This document shows positions 34,354 through 42,753 of a stretch of DNA of 64,000 nucleotides, one piece after another. The stretch is from Streptomyces fuscichromogenes (GTDB lineage: Bacteria > Actinomycetota > Actinomycetes > Streptomycetales > Streptomycetaceae): contig NZ_BMML01000013.1 in NCBI RefSeq assembly GCF_014645815.1, positions 62,001-126,000 on the forward strand, written 5' to 3'. Positions within the stretch are counted from its first letter, which is position 1. Each line of letters starts with the position of its first letter. A model generated the notes under the pieces. The model had not been told where the DNA came from, did no database searches, and worked only from the letters and a program-made list of their open reading frames with translations. The position numbers were made by a program, and so were the translations under genes.

Positions 34354-34378
34354 CGTCACGTCTGTACGGACCGTGACG
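34354..34378. terminator. Small hairpin between convergent genes
   Basis: CGTCACG (34354-34360) and CGTGACG (34372-34378) form a 7-bp stem in the 118-bp gap between the converging exported protein and GH36 genes. It could end either transcript; the stem is short. Confidence 0.4.
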
Positions 34379-34412
34379 CGGTGTCAGCGGGTCCGCCGCG
34401 GCAGTTTGGCGA

Positions 34413-36596
34413 TCACGACGATTCCACCGGGTCGAGTGCCACGAGGACCGCGGATCCCTCGGCCGGCAGGCCCACCCGCAGGCCGCGGCCGCACTGGTCC
34501 CACTCCAGGCTCGTGCGCGCCCCGGCCTCGAACAGCACCCGGGGCCGGCCGCCGGCGGGGAGGGGGACCGTCACCGACTCGTCTGCCCCCTCCCGCCGCC
34601 ACAGAGCGAGGAGGGTCGTGCCGTCCTCGGCGTCCAGCGCCAGGGCGAGCCAGCCGTCGCGCCATCCCGGCAGTCCGAGCGGCCAGTGCGGGCGGGCGCC
34701 AGGCAGGAGGTGCCGGTAGGTCTTGTACGTGCCGAGCGCCTCCCGCACCAAGGCCATCTGGTCGCTGTCGAGCAGATCGGGGCGGCCGCTGAGGTGGACA
34801 CGGCCCAGCAGCGCCGAGACCAGTACCGTGCCGAGTTCGGCGTCGGTGTGCCCGGGCTGCGGGTACGCCCAGATGGCGCCCTGTTCCGGGGTGACGGCGG
34901 TCGGCGCGGCGGCGGCGATGGCCGGGACGAGACGGAAGTCCTGCTGGTCGGTGACCGAGTGGATCGGCAGCCGGGAGAGGATCGCGTGGTCGGTGCGGCT
35001 GCCGCCGGCCGCGCAGCTCTCCAGGACCAGGCCGGGATGGCGGTCCAGGACGCCGTCGAGCCAGTCGAGGTAGGCGCGGTTGTGGCCGAGCAGGCCACCG
35101 CCGGGACTGTCGGTGCCCGTCGGGCCGTCCGTGCCCGGGCCGATGTCGATGTTGTAGTCGAGCTTCAGGTAGCCGACGCCGTAGTCGTGCACCAGCCGGT
35201 CCACGACCCCGTCGAGGTGGGCGCGGGCCGCCGGGTGCCGAAGGTCGAGCTGGTGCCGGCCCCATTCCACGAGGCGCGTTCCGTCCCTGCGGAAGAACGC
35301 CTCGTCCGGCAGCGCGGCGGCGACCGTGCTGCGCACCCCGACGACCTCCGGCTCCAGCCACAGCCCCGGCACCATCCCCGCCTCGCGGATCCGGTCGATC
35401 ACCTCTCCCAGCCCGTTCGGGAACCGCAGCTTCGACTCCCGCCACTCGCCGACCGCGTCCCACCAGCCGGGCACCCCGCCCGGACCCACCGTGCCGGGCG
35501 GTTCCGCGTCGTACCAGCCCGCGTCGACGCAGAACACCTCGGCGCCCGCCACGGCGGCCGCGTCCACCAGCGGCAACAGCGCCCCGGTGCTCGGCTCGCC
35601 CATCAGGCTGTTCATGAAGTCGTTGAAGACGACGGGCAGTTGTTCGAGGTCGGGGTGGGCCCTGCGGGTGGCGCGCCGATGGTCCGTCAGCACGCGGACC
35701 GCCGTCCGCAGACCGCCTTCCGGTACGACGGCGACGGCGACGGCCACGGTGCGGAACCCGGCGCCGGGGTCGAGGCGGTGGCGCCACTGGTGTTCCCGGT
35801 CCGTCGGACCGGACAGGGCGAGATACACATCGCCGAAGCGGTCGCCGAGTTCGGCGTGCCAGGAACCGTTGTGTTCGGTCTGCCACAGCAGGGCGCGGCC
35901 GGTCGCCGTGTCCTCCAGGCAGCCCATCGGCAGATACTCGGACGAGGACCAGGATCCGGTGCTGGTCACGGCGATGCGGTTCTTCGACCCGGTCTGGCCG
36001 AACGCGGCCATGCCGACGTCGTACAGCCCCCGTTCGGCGAGGGTCTCCCTCGACCAACGGAACTCCCCGCTCCAGGGGTTGGCGGCCAGCCAGAGGGAGA
36101 GCCCGTCCTCCCAGCGCGCGCCGTCCGGGAGGCCGCGGGCCAGGTTGGACACGGCGAATGAGGAGACGTATTCCAGGGTCACCGGGGCCTCGCCCGGGTT
36201 CTCGACGAGGGCCTCGGCGTGCAGCACCGGCAGTCCGGCGCGCAGCCGGAACAGGGCGGTCACTCGCAGACCTGTGGTCTCGTCCGTCATCCGCACCCGG
36301 AGCGTCCGCACCGCTCCGTCATCGTGCTCTTCGTGGCCGACGCAGCGCAGACCGCGGGAGAGCGCACCGTCCACGTGCCGCTTGCCCGACGTGCCCAGAC
36401 GTCCGCTTCCCGTGGTCTGGATCTCGACCACGGGCAACGCTCGGTGAGCGAGCCGCACGCACAGCTCCGGCTCCCGCTCGGGATCGGGCAGGCCTGCCGC
36501 CTCGCCCACCGCCAGGAGCCGTGCGGGGCCCGACGGGTCGAGCGAGACGAGCAGCGACAGCTGGTCACTGCCCCAGCGCAGATGCGTGACGGTCAT
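34413..36596 (-). CDS. GH36 alpha-galactosidase
   Basis: A 727-aa glycoside hydrolase of clan D. The N-terminal 280 residues form the beta-supersandwich; the (beta/alpha)8 barrel follows, with VVFNDFMNSLMGEPS and the nucleophile Asp480 in YLKLDYNIDIG. The substrate loop is ESCAAGGSRTD and the acid/base is Asp550 in HSVTDQQD. The spacing of 70 residues is normal for GH36. There is no signal peptide, so it should hydrolyse imported alpha-galactosides inside the cell. GGAG lies 7 nt before the ATG. It diverges from the LacI gene, and its promoter carries operator C. Some GH36 members act on alpha-N-acetylgalactosamine; the galactose assignment is from the family. Confidence 0.85.
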   Translation of the reverse strand: MTVTHLRWGSDQLSLLVSLDPSGPARLLAVGEAAGLPDPEREPELCVRLAHRALPVVEIQTTGSGRLGTSGKRHVDGALSRGLRCVGHEEHDDGAVRTLRVRMTDETTGLRVTALFRLRAGLPVLHAEALVENPGEAPVTLEYVSSFAVSNLARGLPDGARWEDGLSLWLAANPWSGEFRWSRETLAERGLYDVGMAAFGQTGSKNRIAVTSTGSWSSSEYLPMGCLEDTATGRALLWQTEHNGSWHAELGDRFGDVYLALSGPTDREHQWRHRLDPGAGFRTVAVAVAVVPEGGLRTAVRVLTDHRRATRRAHPDLEQLPVVFNDFMNSLMGEPSTGALLPLVDAAAVAGAEVFCVDAGWYDAEPPGTVGPGGVPGWWDAVGEWRESKLRFPNGLGEVIDRIREAGMVPGLWLEPEVVGVRSTVAAALPDEAFFRRDGTRLVEWGRHQLDLRHPAARAHLDGVVDRLVHDYGVGYLKLDYNIDIGPGTDGPTGTDSPGGGLLGHNRAYLDWLDGVLDRHPGLVLESCAAGGSRTDHAILSRLPIHSVTDQQDFRLVPAIAAAAPTAVTPEQGAIWAYPQPGHTDAELGTVLVSALLGRVHLSGRPDLLDSDQMALVREALGTYKTYRHLLPGARPHWPLGLPGWRDGWLALALDAEDGTTLLALWRREGADESVTVPLPAGGRPRVLFEAGARTSLEWDQCGRGLRVGLPAEGSAVLVALDPVESS

Positions 36597-36629
36597 GGAG
36601 TGGCTCCGGCCAGGAGGGAAATGACATAG

Positions 36630-36681
36630 AGAAAACGTTTACTGAACCAACACGCTAGCTTCTCGCCTCCGGCTGTCGCAA
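36630..36681 (-). promoter_or_regulatory. GH36 promoter with LacI-family operator C
   Basis: Read on the minus strand: TTGCGA (36681-36676), an 18-bp spacer, TAGCGT (36657-36652), then AGTAAACGTTTTC with core AAACGTTT at 36633-36640. The operator lies about 8 bp downstream of the -10, as at the other promoters of this locus. It is also in the gap upstream of the divergent LacI gene. Confidence 0.7.
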
Positions 36682-36709
36682 GGCCCCTTACATGCAGTAA
36701 CGTCGAGCC

Positions 36710-37837
36710 GTGACGGACAACGGGAGCAACGATCCACCGGCCACCCGCGTCGGCCGGCCTCGCACGCGCAAACGCGCCGACAGGGGGCAGGCCCTCCAGG
36801 AGCGGCCCAGCACGATCCGTGACGTCGCCGCGAAGGCGGGCGTCTCGGTGGCAACCGTTTCCCGAACCCTGGCCGGGAACTACCCCGTGTCCGACGAGAC
36901 CCGGACCCGGGTGATGGCGGCCGTCGAGTCCCTGCACTACGTGGTCAACGTGCACGCCAAGGCGCTGTCCGGGAAGGTCGCCGGCCCGGTCGCCCTGGTG
37001 CTCAAGGACATCACCGGCCCGTCGCTCGCCCATGTCGCCGCCGGTGTGGAGCAGGAGGCCGCCGACCGGGGCAGGCTGAGCCTGGTCTGCGCCACGCGCG
37101 ACGACCCGGCCCGCGAGGACGACCTGGTGCAGCTCATGCGCGAGCAGCACGCGGCCGCCGTCCTCCTCGTCGGAGGCGCGGTGCTGGACAAGGCGTACGA
37201 CCGGCGCATGGCCGGATACGCCAAGGCCCTGGACGCCGCGGGCTCGCGGCTGGTCCTGGTCGGCCGTCCGGCGCTGGCGGAGGACCTGCCGGTGACCGTC
37301 GTGGACTACGACAACCACGGCGGCGCCTTCCAGGCCGTCTCGCATCTGCTCGCGAACGGGCACCGGAGGGTGCTCTACCTCGGCGGCGAGGCCGCGGTCA
37401 GCAGCGCGGGCCAACGCCGGACCGGATACCGGGACGCCCTGCGCGCCCATGGCGCCGACTACGCGGAGGAACTCGACACGGAGGGGACGTACACCCGTTC
37501 GTCCGGTTTCTTCCGCACCCGGGACGCGTTGCGCGCCGGTGTGGAGTTCACCGCGTTGTTCGCCGCCTCCGACATGGTCGCGCTGGGCGCCCTCGCCGCG
37601 CTGCGCGAGGCCGGCCTGGACGTGCCCGGCGACGTGTCGGTCGTGGGCTTCGACGACGTACCCTTCGCCACCGACCTGACCCCGCCCCTCACCACGGTCC
37701 GGGTGCCCTACGAGGAACTCGGCCGCACCGCGGTACGCCTGGCCCTGGAGCGGGAGGAATCCCACTCCGGCAATGACCACATGGTGCTCGGAACCCAGTT
37801 GATCATCCGGCAGTCGGTACGACGGCTGTCCTGGTAG
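36710..37837 (+). CDS. LacI-family transcriptional repressor
   Basis: A 375-aa LacI/GalR regulator. The DNA-binding headpiece is at about residues 34-85 (STIRDVAAKAGVSVATVSRTLAGNYPVSDETRTRVMAAVESLHY, with the hinge-helix ending NVHAKALSG). It is preceded by an unusual 30-residue basic N-terminal tail rich in Arg/Lys. The periplasmic-binding-like sensor follows (VALVLKDITGPSL, DVSVVGFDDVPFATDLTPPLTTV). It starts at GTG with no clear ribosome site, so a leaderless message is possible. It is the only LacI protein seen in the window and is flanked by eight copies of its family's typical palindrome, so it is the presumed master repressor of the polysaccharide locus. Confidence 0.88.
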   Translation: MTDNGSNDPPATRVGRPRTRKRADRGQALQERPSTIRDVAAKAGVSVATVSRTLAGNYPVSDETRTRVMAAVESLHYVVNVHAKALSGKVAGPVALVLKDITGPSLAHVAAGVEQEAADRGRLSLVCATRDDPAREDDLVQLMREQHAAAVLLVGGAVLDKAYDRRMAGYAKALDAAGSRLVLVGRPALAEDLPVTVVDYDNHGGAFQAVSHLLANGHRRVLYLGGEAAVSSAGQRRTGYRDALRAHGADYAEELDTEGTYTRSSGFFRTRDALRAGVEFTALFAASDMVALGALAALREAGLDVPGDVSVVGFDDVPFATDLTPPLTTVRVPYEELGRTAVRLALEREESHSGNDHMVLGTQLIIRQSVRRLSW

Positions 37838-38058
37838 CGGACAGCCGTCCGCCGGCGGAGGCCGGAACGTCGCGTCCCGGAACGCCTGCGCCGCCCGCGT
37901 CGGCGCGACGCGGATCGCCGCGTCCGGCGGAGCTCCGCACTCCCCCGCCGTGATGGACCGGCGGCTGTCCGCATGCCCATGTTCAGGGGCGTCTTTCGTT
38001 CCTGCCGTGCGCCTCCCGCCGAATCCGGGCCTCCGTGTCCACCGCATGCGCCAGCCGA
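37838..38058. other. Intergenic region upstream of the hydroxyacid dehydrogenase promoter
   Basis: No gene, repeat or convincing terminator seen in this 220-bp stretch between the LacI stop and the next promoter. Confidence 0.5.
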
Positions 38059-38106
38059 TTGACCGGGCCCTACCGCGCCCCTACCGTGTGCGGTAAACGT
38101 TTTCTC
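38059..38106 (+). promoter_or_regulatory. Hydroxyacid dehydrogenase promoter with LacI-family operator D
   Basis: TTGACC (38059-38064), a 17-bp spacer, TACCGT (38082-38087), then GCGGTAAACGTTTTC with core AAACGTTT at 38095-38102. Operator position relative to the -10 matches the other promoters of this locus. Confidence 0.7.
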
Positions 38107-38140
38107 GCCCTTGCGCTCCTGTGCGCTCATGAGGAGAGTC

Positions 38141-39157
38141 ATGCCCGTCGCCCAACCGACCCTCAAGGCCGTGTTCGCCATGGACCCGGTGCACCTGCCC
38201 CAACTGTTCCCCGCGCCGCTCATGGACCGACTCCGGAGCACGGCCCGGATCGACCCGGCACGCGTCGTCCAGGACTTCGCCGACCCCGCCGCCGCGTCGG
38301 AACTGGCCGGTACCGAGGTCCTGATCACCGGCTGGGGCTGCCCCCACCTCGGCCCGGACGCGCTCGCCGCCGCGCCCAGGCTGTCCGCGGTCCTGCATGC
38401 CGCGGGTTCCGTCCGGTCCCTGGTCGGCGAGACGCTGTGGAGCCGGGGCGTCGCCGTCTCCAGCGCCGTCACCGGCAACGCCGTCCCGGTCGCCGAGTAC
38501 ACCCTGGCGATGATCCTTCTCGCCGGAAAGGACGCCTTCACCCATCGGGAGCGATTCCGCGACACCCACGCCTACCCGGGTCCCGCCGAGACCGTGGCCA
38601 TCGGGAACGTCGGCCGCCGCATCGGCGTCATAGGCGCCTCTCGCGTGGGCCGCCGGCTCCTGGAGCTGCTGCGGCCGTTCGACTTCGAGGTCCTGCTGCA
38701 CGACCCGTACGTCGACGCGGCCGAGGCGGCCGAGCTCGGCTGCCGGCTCCTCCCGCTGGAAGACCTGTTGCGACGCAGCGACATCGTCAGCCTGCACGCG
38801 CCCGACATCCCCGAGACCCACCACATGCTCGACCGCGCCCGGCTCGCCCTCGTCCGCGACGGCGGCGTGTTCATCAACACCTCCCGAGGCGCTCTCGTCG
38901 ATCACGCCGCCCTCACCGACGAGTTGCTGTCAGGACGGCTGCACGCGGTCCTCGACGTCACCGAGCCCGAGCCGCTGCCCGCCGACTCCCCGCTGTACAC
39001 GCTGCCCAACGTCTTCCTCACGCCCCATATCGCGGGCTCGCTCGGCAATGAACTGGAGCGGCTCGGCCGCATCGTCGTCGCCGAACTCGAACGGATGGCC
39101 GCGGGGCTGCCCCTCGCCCACCAGGTGCGGCACGCGGATCTGGCCCGCGTGGCCTGA
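38141..39157 (+). CDS. D-2-hydroxyacid dehydrogenase family protein
   Basis: A 338-aa NAD-dependent D-isomer-specific 2-hydroxyacid dehydrogenase. Seen are the Rossmann region IGVIGASRVGRRLLELL with the NAD-selecting HDPY after strand 2, catalytic Arg in INTSRGALVD, Glu in LDVTEPEPLP and His in TPHIAG. The N-terminus (FAMDPVHLPQLFP) is a subgroup trait. I chose the ATG at 38141 because GAGGAGAG lies just upstream; TTG at 38111 and ATG at 38129 are in frame. It likely oxidises or reduces a sugar-derived 2-hydroxy acid from the imported glycan. A broken copy lies at 30914. Confidence 0.83.
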   Translation: MPVAQPTLKAVFAMDPVHLPQLFPAPLMDRLRSTARIDPARVVQDFADPAAASELAGTEVLITGWGCPHLGPDALAAAPRLSAVLHAAGSVRSLVGETLWSRGVAVSSAVTGNAVPVAEYTLAMILLAGKDAFTHRERFRDTHAYPGPAETVAIGNVGRRIGVIGASRVGRRLLELLRPFDFEVLLHDPYVDAAEAAELGCRLLPLEDLLRRSDIVSLHAPDIPETHHMLDRARLALVRDGGVFINTSRGALVDHAALTDELLSGRLHAVLDVTEPEPLPADSPLYTLPNVFLTPHIAGSLGNELERLGRIVVAELERMAAGLPLAHQVRHADLARVA

Positions 39158-39425
39158 ACCCACGCCCGGCGATCCGGGCATCGCACACCTCCGCACCTAC
39201 CAGAGTGCGCGATCGCTGCCTGACGGAAACCGTTTACACGATCAGGGCCTGTTACTGACTTCTCCTTCCCGAGCACCGCCGCCGCTCGGTCTGCCCTGCA
39301 TCGCAGCCGGATCGGACCACCGCAAGCGTCAGTGAACTGCGGGAACTGCCTTACTGCGCAACACGGGACGATCACTCGCCTGTATCCTCTTGGACAACTC
39401 GGCGCAACATTTTGAGCCTCGCCCC
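39158..39425. other. Intergenic region with an isolated operator-like site E
   Basis: No gene seen. GGAAACCGTTTACA at 39225-39238 resembles the locus operator but with one extra base between half-sites. It is about 235 bp upstream of operator F, a spacing like that of A to B. Confidence 0.5.
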
Positions 39426-39474
39426 TTGCTGCGGAGCGGCCGTTGACCTAGCGTCCATAGCAATCGGTTACTAC
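39426..39474 (+). promoter_or_regulatory. Sugar ABC operon promoter with LacI-family operator F
   Basis: TTGCTG (39426-39431), a 17-bp spacer, TAGCGT (39449-39454), then GCAATCGGTTACTA (39460-39473). The operator is more divergent than A, C, D and G but shares the GTTACTA right half with operator B and its place just after TAGCGT. Confidence 0.6.
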
Positions 39475-39605
39475 AGCTCCCGCTGGGTCGTCCCCCCGTA
39501 ACCGCGGCCGAGGTCTTCCGGCCGCCGTTTCCGGCCTGTTCCGAGCCGCCGTCCTCACCGCCTCTCCTCGTTCGAGAGCGCCCATACCCCGAAGGATCAC
39601 GGTCA

Positions 39606-40943
39606 ATGAAGTCCATCAGTCCTCGCAGAAGAGTTGTTCATGTCGCTGTCGCGGGTCTGGCGTTGTCAGGTCTGCTCACCGCCTGCGGCGGATCCGGTTC
39701 CGGGGACTCCGGGACCAAGGCCTCCGGGCCGGTCACGCTGCAGTTCTGGGGGTGGGCCAATGGCCAGGACAAGGTGGTCGCGGCGTTCAACGCGTCGCAC
39801 AAGGATGTGCAGCTGAAGTACACGAAGGTGACCGACCAGCTGACCATGCAGAAGCAGCTGAGCAACGCGGTCAAGGCGAAGAACGCTCCCTGCCTGCTCC
39901 AGAACACCGCCGAGTACGTGACGAGCTGGGTCGCGCAGGGTGCGCTGGCCGACATCACGAAGTACGTCGGGTCGAGCAAGGACAAGTTCAACTCCGGCTC
40001 GTGGGCCTCCGGCCAGGTCCAGGGCAAGACCTACGGTGTGCCGACCGCGTCGGCGCCGGCGTTCACGATCTACCGCACGGACATCTTCGCCAAGTACGGG
40101 CTGAAGGCGCCGACCACCTGGGACGAGTTCATCGCCGCGGGCAAGGTGCTCAAGAAGCACGGCATCAAGGTCACGAACTTCGCCGGTGAGGACCCGAGCA
40201 CGCTGGAGACCCTGGCCATGCAGGCGGGCGCGCACTGGTACGCCATCGACGGCAATTCCTGGAAGATCTCCTTCCAGGACGAGGGCAGCCTGAAGGCGGC
40301 CAAGGTGATCCAGGAGATCATCGACAACGATCTCAACGCCAAGCTGTCCTTCGCCGACTACGCCGCCGTGCAGCGCAGCTTCGACACCGGTGCCACCGCG
40401 ACCCGTCAGATCTCCACCTGGCAGATGTCCGGCATGGTGCAGAACTTCACCAAGTCCTTCGGCAAGTGGGCCCTCGCTCCCTGGCCGACCTATACCGGTG
40501 AGGCGGCCAAGACCCCGGCCGGCACGAACCAGAGCGGCAATCTGACGCTGGTGTCCGAGCAGTGCAAGTACCAGGAGCAGGCCGCCGAGGCCGCGCTGTG
40601 GATGTCCACCGACACCGACGCGGTCAAGATCATGGCGAGTCCGGAGACCGGCAGTGGTGTGATGCCGGCCCTGAAGGACAGCGACGCCTATGTCTCCGAG
40701 GCGATCTCCGAGAAGCTGCTCGGCTCGAACTACCAGCCGGCCCAGCAGATCGTGAAGGACAGCCTCAACACCGTGACCTCGGACTGGACCTTCGGGCCCG
40801 ACTGGACGGCGATGTTCACCGAGATGCAGGGCCAGTGGGGCAAGGTCGTGAGCAAGGAGGAGAAGGTGACCGATCTGCTCGCGCACATGCAGGAGTGGAC
40901 GGTCAACGACCTCAAGTCCCGCGGCATCAGCGTGAAGGGCTGA
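39606..40943 (+). CDS. ABC sugar transporter substrate-binding lipoprotein
   Basis: A 445-aa extracellular family 1 solute-binding protein. The signal has ISPRRRVVHV, a hydrophobic core and the lipobox LLTAC with Cys27. The mature part begins VTLQFWGWANGQDKVVAAFNASHKDVQLKY, the usual opening of sugar-binding proteins, and keeps the YGVPTASAPAFTIYRTDIFAKYGLKAPTTWDEF segment of the maltose-binding fold. It is tethered outside and hands oligosaccharides to the two permeases encoded next. First gene of the operon, under operator F. Confidence 0.88.
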   Translation: MKSISPRRRVVHVAVAGLALSGLLTACGGSGSGDSGTKASGPVTLQFWGWANGQDKVVAAFNASHKDVQLKYTKVTDQLTMQKQLSNAVKAKNAPCLLQNTAEYVTSWVAQGALADITKYVGSSKDKFNSGSWASGQVQGKTYGVPTASAPAFTIYRTDIFAKYGLKAPTTWDEFIAAGKVLKKHGIKVTNFAGEDPSTLETLAMQAGAHWYAIDGNSWKISFQDEGSLKAAKVIQEIIDNDLNAKLSFADYAAVQRSFDTGATATRQISTWQMSGMVQNFTKSFGKWALAPWPTYTGEAAKTPAGTNQSGNLTLVSEQCKYQEQAAEAALWMSTDTDAVKIMASPETGSGVMPALKDSDAYVSEAISEKLLGSNYQPAQQIVKDSLNTVTSDWTFGPDWTAMFTEMQGQWGKVVSKEEKVTDLLAHMQEWTVNDLKSRGISVKG

Positions 40944-40953
40944 GGCACACCCG

Positions 40954-41838
40954 ATGATTCGCTCCCTGCGCTGGAAGGGTGCCGTGTTCACGGTGCCCTT
41001 CCAGCTCGGCTTCGTCTTCCTCTACCTGCTCCCGATGGGCTACGCCGTCTACCAGTCGCTGTACCGCTCGCAGTCCTCCGGTCTGGGACTGGGGGGCACG
41101 ACGGACACGTTCGCCGGGCTGGGCAACTACCGGCAGGGGCTGACCGACTCGGCGTTCATGGGCTCCGTGCTGCGGGTGGTGCTGTTCGCCTGTGTGCAGA
41201 TCCCGCTGATGCTCCTGATCAGCTTGGCGCTGGCGCTCTGCCTGGACGCGCTCTCGTCCAGGACGGCGGGCCGGTTCAGGGTCATGCTGCTGGTGCCGTA
41301 CATGATCCCCGGTGTGGTCGCGGCGATCGTCTGGATCAATCTCTACAGCCCCGACGTCGGCCCCCTGACCCCCCTGGGCAAGGTCTTCGGCCTCGACTGG
41401 AACTTCTTCTCCCCCTCCATGGTGTGGCCGTCCATCGGCAACCTGCTCACCTGGCACGGCATCGGCTACAACATGGTCATCATCTACTCGGCCCTGCAGG
41501 GCGTGCCGCGCGAACTCTTCGAGGCCGCCCGCCTCGACGGGGCCTCCGAGTGGCGGATCGCCCGCAGCATCAAGATCCCGTTCGTGCGGGGGGCACTGGT
41601 GCTGACCGGGATGCTCTCCATCATCCAGATGCTCCAGATCTTCAACGAGCCCGCCCTGTTCCGGAACATCACACCGCAGACGGTCAGTGACTCCTTCACC
41701 CCCATCATGATCATCTACAACCAGGCCTTCAACGCCGGCAACTACCACTACGCGGCCGCACTCTCCGTGCTTCTCGCGCTGATCCTGGGTGTCGCCTCGT
41801 TCCTGTTCTACCGGCTCACCTCCAGGGAGACGGACTGA
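40954..41838 (+). CDS. ABC sugar transporter permease, MalF-type
   Basis: A 294-aa membrane protein with six predicted helices. The cytoplasmic coupling loop EAARLDGASEWRIARSIKIPF is near residue 190, and the N-terminal FTVPFQLGFVFLYLLPMGYAVYQSLYRS is typical of CUT1 permeases. It follows the binding protein by 10 nt and overlaps the second permease by one base (TGATG). Confidence 0.88.
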   Translation: MIRSLRWKGAVFTVPFQLGFVFLYLLPMGYAVYQSLYRSQSSGLGLGGTTDTFAGLGNYRQGLTDSAFMGSVLRVVLFACVQIPLMLLISLALALCLDALSSRTAGRFRVMLLVPYMIPGVVAAIVWINLYSPDVGPLTPLGKVFGLDWNFFSPSMVWPSIGNLLTWHGIGYNMVIIYSALQGVPRELFEAARLDGASEWRIARSIKIPFVRGALVLTGMLSIIQMLQIFNEPALFRNITPQTVSDSFTPIMIIYNQAFNAGNYHYAAALSVLLALILGVASFLFYRLTSRETD

Positions 41839-42743
41839 TGACCCTCACCGAAGAACGCGCGAAGGCCTCCCCCGTGCGGCGCCTGGCCAGGCCTGCCCCG
41901 GACGCCCGTGCCCGGGGCAGCCAGCGCTTCCTCCTGGTCGGACTGTCCCTGGCGTCCGTCTACAGCCTCTTCCCCGTCTGGTGGCTGATCGTCGCCGCCA
42001 CCAAGGACCGCACCGGCCTGTACCAGTCCAACGGCCTGTGGTTCTCCGACTGGCACCTGTGGAGCAACCTCCGCCAGGTGTTCACCTACGAGAACGGCAT
42101 CTTCCTGCGCTGGACCGCCAACTCCTTCCTCTACGCCGGAGTCGGCTCGCTCGGCGGCACCCTGCTCGCTCTCGCCACCGGCTACGGCCTCGCCCGCTTC
42201 GACTTCCCCGGCCGCAACCTGGTCTTCGCCTGCGTGGTGGGCTCGTTCCTGATCCCGATCGCCCTGCTCACCCTGCCGCTGTATCTGCTGTTCTCGAAGA
42301 TCGGCCTGGTCGACACCCCCTGGGCCATGCTCATTCCCTGCCTCGTCAACCCCTTCAGCGTCTACCTCGCCAAGGTCTACACCGAAGCCACCATCCCCTT
42401 CGAACTCCTCGAAGCGGCCCGTATCGACGGCGCCGGTGAACTCCGCATCTTCGTCAGCATCGTGCTGCGCATGATGACGACAGGCGGGGCGACCGTGTTC
42501 CTGCTGGCCTTCGTCAACACCTGGAACGCCTTCTTCCTCCCCCTCACGGTCCTGCGCGGCGAGAGCAACTGGACGCTCAACCTCGGCCTCTACAACTGGT
42601 CCGGCAAACGCGCGGAGTCGGGGATCGACCTCACCAGCCTGGTCCTCACCGGCGCTCTCCTGTCCATCATCCCCATGGCGATCATGATGATCGCCATGCG
42701 CCGCTACTGGCGCTCCGGAGTCACCCTCGGAGCCCTCAAGTGA
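41838..42743 (+). CDS. ABC sugar transporter permease, MalG-type
   Basis: A 301-aa six-helix permease with coupling loop EAARIDGAGELRIFVSIVLR and the end segment IPMAIMMIAMRRYWRSGVTLGALK, as expected for MalG-like CUT1 proteins. No ATPase gene follows; the next gene converges after 10 bp. As is usual in Streptomyces, a shared ATPase of MsiK type encoded elsewhere probably powers it. Confidence 0.88.
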   Translation: MTLTEERAKASPVRRLARPAPDARARGSQRFLLVGLSLASVYSLFPVWWLIVAATKDRTGLYQSNGLWFSDWHLWSNLRQVFTYENGIFLRWTANSFLYAGVGSLGGTLLALATGYGLARFDFPGRNLVFACVVGSFLIPIALLTLPLYLLFSKIGLVDTPWAMLIPCLVNPFSVYLAKVYTEATIPFELLEAARIDGAGELRIFVSIVLRMMTTGGATVFLLAFVNTWNAFFLPLTVLRGESNWTLNLGLYNWSGKRAESGIDLTSLVLTGALLSIIPMAIMMIAMRRYWRSGVTLGALK

Positions 42744-42753
42744 CCCACCCGCC

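Noticed and set aside
36684..36705. GCAGTAACGT near the LacI start as a further operator
   Set aside because: Resembles a half-site but lacks the central AAACGTTT, and no partner half is present.
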